DNA of 64,000 nt from Croceibacterium_A sp044506885 (GTDB taxonomy: Bacteria; Pseudomonadota; Alphaproteobacteria; Sphingomonadales; Sphingomonadaceae), in assembly GCA_044506885.1 (NCBI GenBank), contig JBIQKC010000004.1:51368-115367 (forward strand), read 5' to 3'. The position numbers were made by a program, and so were the translations under genes. The notes below the pieces were generated by a model. That model was not told where the DNA came from. It was given only the letters and a program-made list of their open reading frames with translations, and ran no database searches. Of the stretch, positions 31,780 to 41,259 are shown in pieces; positions within the stretch are counted from its first letter, which is position 1; each line of letters starts with the position of its first letter.

Positions 31780-32897
31780 CAATAGGGTTCCTGCAGGCGA
31801 TGCATCGTATCACCGAGCATGGCATTGGCGTCCATCTGGTTGCCGCCCTGCATTTCGATCTCGCCGACGCGGACCGAGTTTTCCACGACCAGGCGGGCGC
31901 GCTCGAAACGGCGCGCGGTGAACGCTGCGAGAGCCTCGCCGAGATCGTCGTGCCGTTCGAGCTCTTCGCCGAGGACGAGCCCGTCCTCGACCGCCATCCC
32001 CGCGCCGGAGGCCATATGCGGCGTGGTCGCGTGGACCGCGTCGCCGATCAGCACGACGCGTCCGTTATGCCAGGGGGTGGGCAGCAGCAGCCACTCCAGC
32101 GGGCGGTAATTGACCAGCGAGTGCTCACCGAGGTTTTCGCGCACCTGTTCGACGTACCCCCCATACGGCCGGAGCAAGTCTGCCACGTGGGGTAGCTGCT
32201 GTTCGGGCTCGAACCACGGATTGTCCGGCACGTGCTCGAGGATGAAGGCGTACATCTTCTGAGGCGAGACGGGGTTGAAGCCGAGCTTGACGGGGCCGCC
32301 GAGCCACATTTCCGCCCGGTCGACCTCGGCAGGCCGGTCCGCGACGATGCGCCAGCAGCCCTGCCCGGTGAAGCGCGGTCGCGGCGCGTCCGGGAAGAGC
32401 AGGTCACGCGTGGCCGAGAAGATTCCATCCGCACCCACGACCAGGTCAAACCGCTCCTCGCGCCCGTCCGGAAAGGTAGCGCGCACGCCGTGCCGGTCCT
32501 GTGCGAGTTGCGTGACGGCCGCGCCGAGCGAGACGCGCACTCCCGCTTCGCGCACCCGTCGCGACATGATCTCATGCAGAACGGGCCGCATGATGCCGCC
32601 GCTGCGGGCGACGGGAGGTGCGTCTGCGGGGATCGGGGGCGTCTCCATGATGACGCTGCCATCGGCCCCCCTGAGCCGAATTCCGGCGCCGACGAAGCCG
32701 CGCTCTCGTACCTCATCCAGGATACCGAGGTCGGCGAAAGCGCGCAGCGATAGCCCCGTTACGCTGATTCCCGCCCCGTAGGAGCGCCAATCCGGGTCGG
32801 CATCCGCGAGCTCCACTTCCACGCCGCGGCGGACCAAGGCGAGCGCCGCGCTCATTCCGCCGACGCCGCCGCCGACCACTAAAGCCTTCCCGATCAT
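31779..32897 (-). CDS. FAD-dependent aromatic monooxygenase (group A)
   Basis: A 372-residue single-component flavin hydroxylase. The N terminus MIGKALVVGGGVGGMSAALA is the GxGxxG FAD-binding fold; D-L-V-V-G-A-D-G-I-F-S (about 150) is the DG motif, and V-V-L-I-G-D-A-V-H-A-T-T-P (about 285-297) the second FAD motif. The family includes salicylate and 3-hydroxybenzoate hydroxylases and related NAD(P)H-dependent enzymes. GGAGGGG precedes the ATG. It would add a hydroxyl group to give the catechol-type substrate of the extradiol dioxygenase 23 bases upstream. Confidence 0.9.
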   Translation of the reverse strand: MIGKALVVGGGVGGMSAALALVRRGVEVELADADPDWRSYGAGISVTGLSLRAFADLGILDEVRERGFVGAGIRLRGADGSVIMETPPIPADAPPVARSGGIMRPVLHEIMSRRVREAGVRVSLGAAVTQLAQDRHGVRATFPDGREERFDLVVGADGIFSATRDLLFPDAPRPRFTGQGCWRIVADRPAEVDRAEMWLGGPVKLGFNPVSPQKMYAFILEHVPDNPWFEPEQQLPHVADLLRPYGGYVEQVRENLGEHSLVNYRPLEWLLLPTPWHNGRVVLIGDAVHATTPHMASGAGMAVEDGLVLGEELERHDDLGEALAAFTARRFERARLVVENSVRVGEIEMQGGNQMDANAMLGDTMHRLQEPY

Positions 32898-32920
32898 TGC
32901 GCCCCTCCCGCGACCCGTGC

Positions 32921-33829
32921 TCAGGCCGGTACTTGCCACAGGCCCTTGTCGGGGCTCATCTCGGCATGCGGTACGTTGCCCGTGATTATCCGGCCCGTGC
33001 CCCACTGGTCGGTGATGGCGGGCGTAGCCTCGTAGACCGTCGGCTGCCAAGTATCTTCGTCCACTTCCTCGAGATCGGATGTGTACTCCACGGCATTCCC
33101 GTTGGGGGTCAGGTAGTAGGTGAAGGTGTTGTTGCCGGCCGTGTGGCGACCCGGCCCCCACGACAGCTTGACCCCCTTCTCGTGCAACCGCGCGAGCCCG
33201 CGCATCAGTTCGTCGACCGAGCTGACATCGAAAGCGACGTGGTTGAGTGCCGGCGGCCCCGGCAGGATGGCGAGACGATGGTGGGCCGAATTGCAACGCA
33301 GGAACACCATGAACTGCCCGATCCAGTCCGACAGCCGGAAGCCAAGCGCTTCTCGGTAGAAGCTCTCCAGCTTGCCGATGTCGGGAGTGTGGAGGACGAC
33401 GTGGCTGAGCCCGATCGGTATGGCCTCGCCTTTAGCCAGCACCCGGTGCTGGCGCTGCTTGGTGTCGCAAATCACTTCGATCGCTCGGCCATCGGGGTCG
33501 AAGAAACGGAATGCGTATCCGCCGGCGGGCCCGTCGGCCTCTGCCGGTTCCGAGATGATCGTTGCCCCGGCGGCCTGGACCTGGCCGAACAGTGCATCGA
33601 CGTCGGCGCGCGAGTCCGCCGAGAAGCCGATCAGGTCGGTCTTTCTTTCCGCGTCCTCGCGCAGCCGGATGACGTAAGGATGCGGTGATCCTTCGGCGGC
33701 GAGATAGATCTTGCCCTCTTGCGCGCCCGCCTCGACCAAACCCCAGGCGTCCGTGAAGAAATCGCGTTCCGCCTCCAGATCCGGTACTGCAAGCCCCACA
33801 TAGTGGAGGTCGCTTACTCTAGCCGTCAT
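32921..33829 (-). CDS. extradiol ring-cleavage dioxygenase (VOC superfamily)
   Basis: A 302-residue two-domain type I extradiol dioxygenase. The second domain has the iron ligands: His in L-S-H-V-V-L-H-T (about 143), His in L-N-H-V-A-F-D-V (about 200) and Glu in A-V-E-Y-T-S-D (about 252). The flanking R-H-T-A-G-N-N-T-F-T-Y-Y-L-T-P-N-G-N segment is typical of catechol 2,3-dioxygenases. These residues indicate an active Fe(II) meta-cleavage enzyme. GGAGAAT precedes the ATG at 33829. It is second in the TBDR-led operon, before the flavin monooxygenase. Confidence 0.9.
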   Translation of the reverse strand: MTARVSDLHYVGLAVPDLEAERDFFTDAWGLVEAGAQEGKIYLAAEGSPHPYVIRLREDAERKTDLIGFSADSRADVDALFGQVQAAGATIISEPAEADGPAGGYAFRFFDPDGRAIEVICDTKQRQHRVLAKGEAIPIGLSHVVLHTPDIGKLESFYREALGFRLSDWIGQFMVFLRCNSAHHRLAILPGPPALNHVAFDVSSVDELMRGLARLHEKGVKLSWGPGRHTAGNNTFTYYLTPNGNAVEYTSDLEEVDEDTWQPTVYEATPAITDQWGTGRIITGNVPHAEMSPDKGLWQVPA

Positions 33830-33864
33830 ACCATTCTCCGTTTCGCCTCGCGCCGGGGCCAAAT

Positions 33865-36336
33865 TCAGAACTTCCCGCCGAGCCGGATGCCGTAAGTGCG
33901 TGGCTGCTCGACTGCGGACGCAATCAGCCCGCCGGCATTGGCGGTTCCACCCAGTTGCCGCTGGTTGTTCTCGATGTTGCGCACATAGAGACTCAGGAAC
34001 ATCGAATCGTCGTGGTCGGCGAACGTGATCGATGCGTCGCTGACGAAATTCGCGCGTGAGCGGAGGTAAGGCAGGTAGTCTGCCGTCGAGTAGCTCGTCC
34101 CTCGATAACGTGTGCCCGCCTGGAGCACGACGCGGAATGTGTCGAACGGAATGGTTTGTTCCGCATTCAGATTGAACGACCAGCGCGGCGAGTTGAAGGC
34201 CGGCCTGCCGGAACAGTCGATCTCGAACACGTTGATCGTGGTCCCATTCACAGACTGGGTCGTCGGAGCATAGCCACAGGTCGTGTTCGGCGGCAGGCCC
34301 TGATTGGGCACGAAGTAGGTGAAGCTGTCGTACTCGGTATCGAGATACTGCACGGCCGCCGACAGCCTGGTGTTGCGGGTCGCTCGGAGCTCGAGGTCGA
34401 GATCGACACCCTTGATCGTGCTGTTGCCGATGTTGCGGGTCAGGAACACCGTCGCCGGTGGCGTGCCGAGGTCATACCCGAACTGGCTGAACTGCTGGTC
34501 CTTGTACTTCCAAAGGAAGGCTTCGAGGTTGAGCTGCAGCGTGTTGCCCAGCAAGCGGTTCTTGCTGCCGATCGTGTAAGCCTTGATGCTCTCGGGCCGA
34601 TAAGTCTCCACGCCGCGGGCGAACGAGAAACCGCCTGCGTGATAGCCGGTCTCGAAGCTGGCGTAGATCATGTTCCGAGGCGTGAGATCGTATTGGGCCG
34701 CCAGGCGGTAGGTGAACTTGTCGTTCTTGATCGCTGAATCGATCACGATCGGGGAGCGCAGAACGAAAGGCGCCGTCTGCGATCCGCCCGCCACCGGCGG
34801 GAGCACGAAGAGCGGCACCGGTGTAATGGGGATGCCGCGCGATGTGTAGAAGTCGACCAGTTCGTCCTCCGTCTCGGCGAGCGGAATGAAGGGCAAACTC
34901 GGACAGAAGTCCTGCGGCGGTGCGGGATTGCCGCAGAACAAGATATACACGTTGGAGGTTCCGTCGAACCGCTTCTTGTCGGACGTGTACCGGCCGCCGA
35001 CCGTGAAGCTCAGGGCATCGGTAGCGTGCACGGTGACCTTGCCGAACCCGGCCCACGATTCGGTGCCGGTGGTGAAGGTTTGGTAGGGGGACAGCGTCTG
35101 CTGATTGTAGATGGCTCGCGCGGAGATATCTTCGTCGAAGTACATCGCGCCGACGAGGTAATCGATGGACGAGCCAAGGTCCCCGGCCCAGCGGGCCTCG
35201 ACGCTGGTTTGCTTGTCCTTCTCGGCGGTGAAGCCGGCGCGGAACACGCCGTTGAACAAGTATTCGAGGTCAGCCTCGCGATAGGCCGGCTGGATGGTCA
35301 GCGTGCCGGCATCGGTTTCGTAATTGAGCTCGGCGGTGACGCCCCAGTAATCGTTGTCGTTGTAAGGGATGCCGTCGACCACGGCGCCCGTGCGCCCGAC
35401 CGAGGCGACGAAGCGTGATGCCAGCAAGGCGTTGGAGGCCGGATCGAGCAGGCCCTGCTGCGGCGAGAAGCCGGTGGGCGTAAAGTTGTATCCTGCAAAC
35501 CCGGTGGGCCCGAACACAGGGTCGACCGCTCCGAGATAGAAGCCGCTGATGCTGCTGCCGCCCTGGTGCGACATGTCGAAACCGAGGCGCAGGTTGAGCC
35601 GGTCGGTGGGCTCGGCATAGATCTGGGCACGGCCGGCATATTCGCGCTGCTTCCCGGTGCCGTCGCTCTGGAAGCCGTCGCGATGCGACATCGACCCGGC
35701 GACGCGCACGGCAACGTTGTCGCCGACCGGGAGGTTCAGGGCCGCCTGGCCCGTAAGCCAGTCATAGTTTCCAAAACCGGCCGAAAACTCTGCGCCGAGC
35801 TCTCCGATTTTCGGGCGGTTGGGAATGACGTTGATCGCGCCCGCGGTGGCGTTCCGGCCGTAGAGCGTCCCCTGCGGGCCTTTCAGCACTTCGACGCGCT
35901 GCAGATCGTAGAATACCCCCGAGGTCGAGCTGGGCCGCCCGATGTACACGCCGTCATAGTTGAAGGAGATCGCAGGGTCTGAGTAGGCGTTGACCGTGGT
36001 GTTGCCGACGCCCCGGACAAAGAAGACCGTCGTCGGTCCGCCGGTGCTGCCGGTGGCGGACAGCGCGGGCGTGGTTCGCGACAGATCCTCGGCCCGGATC
36101 ACGTTCTGACGAACCAGTTCCTGCGGCGTCACGACGTCGATCGCCAGCGGGGCGCGCTGGCTGCTCTCCTCGACGCGCTGTGCGGTGACGATGATGTCGC
36201 CGAGCCCGTCGCCTTCCTCCGGCGTCACCGCCGCGTCGGGAGTCGACTGCGAAACCGGAGCCCCCTCCTGCGCCTGGCCCGCGAGCGGCCATGCCACGGC
36301 TGCAAGGGCTACCGAAGAAGCCAGTAAAGATCTCAT
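33865..36336 (-). CDS. TonB-dependent receptor of the aromatic catabolic island
   Basis: An 823-residue outer-membrane transporter. Signal peptide MRSLLASSVALAAVAWPLAG ends at QAQ. A TonB-box-like G-D-I-I-V-T-A-Q-R (about 50-58) is followed by the plug (Q-R-V-E-V-L-K-G-P-Q-G-T-L-Y-G-R-N-A near 135) and a 22-strand barrel ending in Phe (G-G-K-F). The chosen ATG has GGAGG six bases upstream; two earlier in-frame ATGs do not. It leads the operon with the dioxygenase, monooxygenase and FAH-family genes, so it most likely imports their substrate. Confidence 0.92.
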   Translation of the reverse strand: MRSLLASSVALAAVAWPLAGQAQEGAPVSQSTPDAAVTPEEGDGLGDIIVTAQRVEESSQRAPLAIDVVTPQELVRQNVIRAEDLSRTTPALSATGSTGGPTTVFFVRGVGNTTVNAYSDPAISFNYDGVYIGRPSSTSGVFYDLQRVEVLKGPQGTLYGRNATAGAINVIPNRPKIGELGAEFSAGFGNYDWLTGQAALNLPVGDNVAVRVAGSMSHRDGFQSDGTGKQREYAGRAQIYAEPTDRLNLRLGFDMSHQGGSSISGFYLGAVDPVFGPTGFAGYNFTPTGFSPQQGLLDPASNALLASRFVASVGRTGAVVDGIPYNDNDYWGVTAELNYETDAGTLTIQPAYREADLEYLFNGVFRAGFTAEKDKQTSVEARWAGDLGSSIDYLVGAMYFDEDISARAIYNQQTLSPYQTFTTGTESWAGFGKVTVHATDALSFTVGGRYTSDKKRFDGTSNVYILFCGNPAPPQDFCPSLPFIPLAETEDELVDFYTSRGIPITPVPLFVLPPVAGGSQTAPFVLRSPIVIDSAIKNDKFTYRLAAQYDLTPRNMIYASFETGYHAGGFSFARGVETYRPESIKAYTIGSKNRLLGNTLQLNLEAFLWKYKDQQFSQFGYDLGTPPATVFLTRNIGNSTIKGVDLDLELRATRNTRLSAAVQYLDTEYDSFTYFVPNQGLPPNTTCGYAPTTQSVNGTTINVFEIDCSGRPAFNSPRWSFNLNAEQTIPFDTFRVVLQAGTRYRGTSYSTADYLPYLRSRANFVSDASITFADHDDSMFLSLYVRNIENNQRQLGGTANAGGLIASAVEQPRTYGIRLGGKF

Positions 36337-36372
36337 CTGCATCCTCCCCATACGCGGCTTTGGCCGTTCGAT

Positions 36373-36390
36373 ATTCCTAGAGTAAGGAAT
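36373..36390. promoter_or_regulatory. operator-like palindrome, site 2 (aromatic TBDR operon)
   Basis: ATTCCTAGAGTAAGGAAT is a perfect 6-bp inverted repeat (ATTCCT/AGGAAT), 37 bases upstream of the TBDR ATG. It is the same length as site 1 at 30113 and shares ATTCCTA and GGAAT with it. Probable TetR operator (inference). Confidence 0.65.
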
Positions 36391-36611
36391 TAAATGCCGC
36401 CGATCAACAGCGAAGCGGCTCCAGCCGGAATTCCGCTGCCGGTGGCACGTGCGACCTTGGTCCGGCCTTCGGTCGAGTATGCGCTGGTCCGCACGCATCC
36501 CACAGATTGTCGACGATTTTGTTGAACGGATTCCGCTTGTTTCTCGCGAACCAAACGAGCGATGCGAGGCCAAAATTGCCGCTTGGACGGCGCGGTCTTG
36601 TGGAGAATGCC

Positions 36612-39212
36612 ATGCGTAGAAACGCCAAGACGAATTTCGGTGCTCTGCTTGGGAGCGGATCCGTGGTTGCCCTGTGCCTTCCGGTTGCCGCACTGGCACA
36701 GGATGGGGGCGCCGGGATCGAGGAAGATGCGCAGCCGGCGATTGTCGTCACGGGCAGCCGCATCCGCGGTATCGAGCCGACCGGGTCGCCGGTGATCGGG
36801 CTGGGGCGCGAGGATATCGAGGCAAGCACCGCAACGACGACGACGGAACTGCTGTCTGAGTTACCGCAGGTCTTCAACTTCGGCGCGACCGATGCCTCGT
36901 TCACATCGGCCAACAACCAGAATGCCAACCGCACGTTCGGCACGGGCATCAACCTGCGTGGCCTGGGTACGGAATCCACGCTGACCCTGCTTGACGGCAG
37001 GCGCCTGCCGGCAGCCGGCACGCAGAGCCAGTTCTTCGATCCCGCGGTCATCCCGACCATGGCCATCGCGCGCCTGGAAGTGCTCCCCGACGGCAGCTCC
37101 GGCATCTATGGCTCCGACGCCGTGGGCGGCGTGGTGAACATCCTGCTGCGCAAGAACTTCGACGGTGCCGAGGTGATGGGCCGCGTAAAGTTCGCCGACG
37201 GCTTCGAGGAATACCAGGCCGGCGCCGCGCTGGGCAGGGCCTGGGGCACTGGCTCCGTCATGGTGGCTGGCGAGTACAACCATCGTGGAATCCTGTTCGC
37301 CGCAGACCGCAGTTTCTATACCGACGATCTGAGGCCGTTCGGCGGTCCGGACCTTCGCTCCGGAAACGCCGCGCCCGGCAATGTGACCGTCGACGGCGTC
37401 ACCTACGCGATCCCCATTGGCGATGGCGAGAACCTGGCGGCGGGTGATTTCACTGCTGGCACACGGAACCTGCAAAGCGCCTTCCTTGGTGCAGGCGCAC
37501 TTCCGGCGCAGGAGCGCTACAGCGGGGCTGCCACTTTCGAGCAGGAAATCACGCAGGGCATCGAGTTCTACGCCCAGGGGTTCTACGCAGAGCGTGAAGG
37601 CGTGCTGGCAGCCAGCGCGCTGACGGCACAGTTCGATGTCCCGACGACCAACCCCTTCTATGTCAATCCAGGCGCACCGGGCGAACGTGTTACGGTATCA
37701 TACTCGTTCGTGAATGAGCTTGGCTTCGAGCGGAACCCGTCCTCCCAGCAGGCCTATCACATCACGGGCGGACTGAATGCACAACTCGGTGCTGACTGGT
37801 CGGGTAACGTCTTCTACGCCTATGGCCACGACAAGGAGCGTTCGTTCAATCGCGCCATCGACAATGGCGCGTTGACCGCAGCGCTGGCCGACACCGATCC
37901 CCTCACGGCATTCAATCCATTCAGTTCCACCGGCAACAACAATCCCGCCACCATGGCCGCAATCGCCGCCGGCAGTTTCCGCGTGGACACCAATTACGGC
38001 GTCCATGAATATGGTGTATCGGTGGACGGACCTGTGACCAGTCTCCCGGCAGGCGAAATCCGGCTTGCGCTGGGTGCCTCCCGGCAGGAAATCAACTTCC
38101 AGGATCTCGCTCCTTTCCAGAGCGATTTCGATCGCAAGATCAATTCCGTCTTTGGCGAGGTGTTCGTGCCGGTTATCGGCGGGGATGGCCCGGAACTGAA
38201 TGTGTCGGCAGCCGTCCGCTACGACGATTACAACGACGTAGGCGACACGCTGAATCCGAAATTCGGCGTGACCTTCCGCCCGGTGGAATCGCTGACCCTG
38301 CGCGGCAGCTACGGCACATCGTTCCGCGCGCCGACGCTCTCGGATACGGGCCTGCCCTTCAACCAGTATGCCCAGTTCGTGGATGGCAATAATGTGCAGC
38401 GCAACGTCCTGTTCCTGCGCGGCGGCAACCCCGATCTGAAGCCGGAAGAAGCCACTACGTGGTCTCTTGGAGCCGACTGGCAGCCCGAAACGCTTCCGGG
38501 CCTCAGCCTGTCCGTCACCTATTACAATGTCGATTACACCAACCGCATTGCCACGCCCGGCAACGATCGCCTCGCCTTGCAGAAGCCCGAACTGGCGACG
38601 ATCGTCACGCTGAATCCGCCGATTGACCTTGTGAACCAGATCATTGCCGGCGGTCTGTTCAGCGCGCCGCCTGCCGCACCGGAGGACGTTTTCGCAATCG
38701 TCGACGGTCGCAAGGTGAACTTGGGTGCGAACAAGACGGACGGCCTCGAATTCATCGGCAGCTACGAAGGTCTCACAAACTGGGGATCGTGGCGCGTGGG
38801 CGTGAATGCCACCAAGATACTGTCCTTCGATCGCACGATCATCTCGGGCACGCCGCTGCGCGATGTTCTGGACACGATCAACAATCCGGCATCTCTCGTG
38901 GCGCGTGCCTATGCCGGGGCGCAAGTCGGTGGGCTTTCGGGCACCGTGTTCGTCAATCACTATGGCAGCTACGACAACGACTCCGTCACGCCCGTCCAGG
39001 ACGTGCCCGCGCATACGGAGTTCGACCTGGCGCTACGTTATACGCTGAAGCAGCCATTCTCCTTTGCCAAGGACATCACCCTCACACTGGACGTGCAGGA
39101 CATCTTCGACAACGATCCGCCCTACGTGCAGAATGGCAACCTGGCCTTCGATCCCAATGCGCATAGCCCGATCGGACGCACGATCGCGGTTGGAGTGCGC
39201 GCCGGGTTCTGA
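36612..39212 (+). CDS. TonB-dependent receptor
   Basis: An 866-residue outer-membrane transporter. The signal peptide ends at A-A-L-A-Q-D (about residue 30). TonB box A-I-V-V-T-G-S-R-I-R (about 42-51), then a plug domain with L-R-G-L-G-T-E-S-T-L-T-L-L-D-G-R-R-L and L-P-D-G-S-S-G-I-Y-G-S-D-A-V-G-G-V-V-N. The barrel ends R-A-G-F. This is the subgroup with a GSRI/RG box that is common in sphingomonads and takes up varied organic substrates. GGAGA precedes the ATG. It is divergent from the aromatic TBDR and closed by a terminator at 39221. Confidence 0.92.
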   Translation: MRRNAKTNFGALLGSGSVVALCLPVAALAQDGGAGIEEDAQPAIVVTGSRIRGIEPTGSPVIGLGREDIEASTATTTTELLSELPQVFNFGATDASFTSANNQNANRTFGTGINLRGLGTESTLTLLDGRRLPAAGTQSQFFDPAVIPTMAIARLEVLPDGSSGIYGSDAVGGVVNILLRKNFDGAEVMGRVKFADGFEEYQAGAALGRAWGTGSVMVAGEYNHRGILFAADRSFYTDDLRPFGGPDLRSGNAAPGNVTVDGVTYAIPIGDGENLAAGDFTAGTRNLQSAFLGAGALPAQERYSGAATFEQEITQGIEFYAQGFYAEREGVLAASALTAQFDVPTTNPFYVNPGAPGERVTVSYSFVNELGFERNPSSQQAYHITGGLNAQLGADWSGNVFYAYGHDKERSFNRAIDNGALTAALADTDPLTAFNPFSSTGNNNPATMAAIAAGSFRVDTNYGVHEYGVSVDGPVTSLPAGEIRLALGASRQEINFQDLAPFQSDFDRKINSVFGEVFVPVIGGDGPELNVSAAVRYDDYNDVGDTLNPKFGVTFRPVESLTLRGSYGTSFRAPTLSDTGLPFNQYAQFVDGNNVQRNVLFLRGGNPDLKPEEATTWSLGADWQPETLPGLSLSVTYYNVDYTNRIATPGNDRLALQKPELATIVTLNPPIDLVNQIIAGGLFSAPPAAPEDVFAIVDGRKVNLGANKTDGLEFIGSYEGLTNWGSWRVGVNATKILSFDRTIISGTPLRDVLDTINNPASLVARAYAGAQVGGLSGTVFVNHYGSYDNDSVTPVQDVPAHTEFDLALRYTLKQPFSFAKDITLTLDVQDIFDNDPPYVQNGNLAFDPNAHSPIGRTIAVGVRAGF

Positions 39213-39220
39213 ATCGCGAG

Positions 39221-39253
39221 ACGGCCGGCAGGCCTTCTTTGCCGGCCGTTTTC
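39221..39253 (+). terminator. Rho-independent terminator after the second TBDR
   Basis: A 10-bp perfect stem (ACGGCCGGCA at 39221-39230 with TGCCGGCCGT at 39240-39249), a 9-base loop, and TTTTCC at the end. It lies 8 bases after the TBDR stop; genes downstream may depend on read-through. Confidence 0.8.
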
Positions 39254-39264
39254 CTGTCAGGCTG

Positions 39265-40257
39265 ATGGAGAGAAACTTGAAGTTTGCCTTGCTCCACGCC
39301 CCTGCTCTTGCCTTCGCCGTCATGTTGTCGGGCTGCGCGACTACCAGCGAAGCAGTGATTGGGGCCGATCAGGCAGCAGCGCACGAGGCATTCGATGCGG
39401 CCTTCGCCGCGGCGCCGGACTTGCCGGGTAGCGGTCGATATCCCGCCATCCGCGATGTTCGTGCCGACCTTCCCGACCACATCGTCTACCGTCCGCGCGA
39501 TCTCGACGCCTTGGCGGGTCGCCTGCTGGGCGTGGTGTTGTGGGGCAATGGCGGATGTTCCGCCGATGCGACCTCTGCCCGTTTTCACCTGCTGGAGATC
39601 GCATCGCACGGTTATATCGCGATAGCGCCCGGCAAGGCCTACAGTGGCCCCGGTGCACTGCCTGAACCACCTCGAGAGGCTCCGCCCAGCGAAGGAGCCT
39701 TCCCGGCGGTGCAGACCCTGCCGGTCGACCTGCTTGCCGGCCTCGACTGGATCCTTGCCGAGAACGAGCGCGCTCGAAGCCCGTTCTTCGGGCTTGTCGA
39801 TACCGATAAGGTAGCGGTGGCGGGACATAGTTGCGGGGGCCTGCAGGCAATCCGGGTTGCCGCCGATCCGCGCATTGCGACTGCTATCGTGCACAACAGC
39901 GGCGTGCTGGACCCTGACGCTTTCAATCCCATCACCGGGTTCTCTGTCGCCAAGGAAGAACTGCGCAATATCCATTCGCCGGTCCTCTACATCCTCGGCG
40001 GCGAGAGCGACGTCGCCTACCCCAATGGCATGGACGATTTCGGGCGCATCGATCACGTGCCGGTGGCCGTCGCGAACCTCGACGTAGGGCATGGCGGCAC
40101 CTTCCGGGAGGTAAACGGCGGCCGGGTCGGCACGGTCGCGGTACAGTGGCTGGAATGGCAGCTACGCGGCGATGAGTCGGCCTCGCGTTGGTTCGTCGGC
40201 GAGAGCTGCGGGCTGTGCGACGACGCGGAATGGACCTACGAAGCGAAAGGATTCTGA
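39265..40257 (+). CDS. alpha/beta hydrolase lipoprotein
   Basis: A 330-residue secreted hydrolase. The signal peptide ends in the lipobox LSGC, so the protein is a lipoprotein. The nucleophile elbow is G-H-S-C-G-G (about 192-197); the acid and His lie in G-G-E-S-D-V and D-V-G-H-G-G-T-F near the C terminus. A TTG at 39277 (MKFALL...) has a better-placed GGAGAG site than the ATG at 39265 and may be the true start. It follows the TBDR, and the next gene starts 1 base after it, so it probably processes the imported substrate or its ester. Confidence 0.83.
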   Translation: MERNLKFALLHAPALAFAVMLSGCATTSEAVIGADQAAAHEAFDAAFAAAPDLPGSGRYPAIRDVRADLPDHIVYRPRDLDALAGRLLGVVLWGNGGCSADATSARFHLLEIASHGYIAIAPGKAYSGPGALPEPPREAPPSEGAFPAVQTLPVDLLAGLDWILAENERARSPFFGLVDTDKVAVAGHSCGGLQAIRVAADPRIATAIVHNSGVLDPDAFNPITGFSVAKEELRNIHSPVLYILGGESDVAYPNGMDDFGRIDHVPVAVANLDVGHGGTFREVNGGRVGTVAVQWLEWQLRGDESASRWFVGESCGLCDDAEWTYEAKGF

Positions 40258-40258
40258 C

Positions 40259-41179
40259 TTGGTCTTTCGCAAAGCTTTGGTTCCTGCCCTTGCCGCGGTC
40301 TGCCTCGCCTTCCCTTCCGGCGCGGCACTGGCCCAGCAGCACACGCTAATGCTCTATGATGGCCCCGCGCCCGGTTCGCAGGACTGGTCGGAGCCGCTGG
40401 TGGTGCATCCCAGTGATGGCGGGGAGGACCGCTACAACACCACCGAGCCGCGCTTGCAGGTCTTCCTGCCCGAGCCTGACAAGGCCGATGGTGCGGCCAT
40501 CGTCATGCTGCCGGGCGGGGGGCTCCGCGTGCTGGGTATGGGCGGCGACATGCACGACACCATCGCGCTGTTGAACGACCATGGCATCGCGGTCATCGTG
40601 CTGGAATACCGTACGCTCCAGCGCGCGCCGGAGGAGATCGCCCGCGCCACGGCGCCGCGCCCCCCAGTGTCGGGACCCATCGAATTTCCCACCATGGAAA
40701 TCCGCAACGCCAATGCCAACCCATCGCCTGACGACCCCGCGCTGAGCGAGGTCCTGCGCCTGGCGGTGGCGGACGGGCAAGCAGCGCTTCGCCTTGTGCG
40801 CCGCCGCGCCGCGCAGTGGCATATCGATCCCGACCGCGTCGGCATGTTCGGCACGTCTGCTGGAGGCGGCGTCGCCTTCGGCACGATGATGGCCGGTGAG
40901 GAAGGGGCGACTCCCGATTTCATCGTCTCCAACTTCGGGCCTGCGCTGCAGGATATCGTCGTGCCCGAAGATGCTCCGCCGCTGTTCCTGATTACGGAGG
41001 CATGGCACGGACCGGTGACCGACGGGCTCGTCGCGTTGTTCCAGATGTGGATTGCCGCGCGCGAGCCTGCCGAACTGCATGTTTACGACGTGCCCAATTT
41101 CACGATGACGCCGGATCTCTGGGGAGGACGGCTGCTGGATTGGATGCGAGAACGCGGGTTGCTGCACGCTCCTGAATGA
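40259..41179 (+). CDS. secreted alpha/beta hydrolase (esterase-like)
   Basis: A 306-residue exported hydrolase. The start is TTG at 40259 (40257 is the previous stop), giving M-V-F-R-K-A-L-V-P-A-L-A-A-V-C and a signal peptide ending A-L-A-Q-Q. Earlier in-frame codons lie inside the previous gene. An oxyanion-hole motif L-P-G-G-G (about 82-86) and nucleophile elbow G-T-S-A-G-G (about 202-207) are present. The layout is that of bifunctional feruloyl/acetyl-xylan esterase relatives (BD-FAE), similar to the gene at 45253. Confidence 0.82.
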   Translation: MVFRKALVPALAAVCLAFPSGAALAQQHTLMLYDGPAPGSQDWSEPLVVHPSDGGEDRYNTTEPRLQVFLPEPDKADGAAIVMLPGGGLRVLGMGGDMHDTIALLNDHGIAVIVLEYRTLQRAPEEIARATAPRPPVSGPIEFPTMEIRNANANPSPDDPALSEVLRLAVADGQAALRLVRRRAAQWHIDPDRVGMFGTSAGGGVAFGTMMAGEEGATPDFIVSNFGPALQDIVVPEDAPPLFLITEAWHGPVTDGLVALFQMWIAAREPAELHVYDVPNFTMTPDLWGGRLLDWMRERGLLHAPE

Positions 41180-41259
41180 CTGCTACGATCCCCCGCTTAG
41201 CTTGAGACACGCACGTCGGGCACGGCAATGATTGCCGAAATTCTTCGGAGAAACAGATC

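Noticed and set aside
36337..36611. Additional gene between the two divergent TBDRs
   Set aside because: No frame has a ribosome site or protein-like sequence; it is a divergent promoter region.
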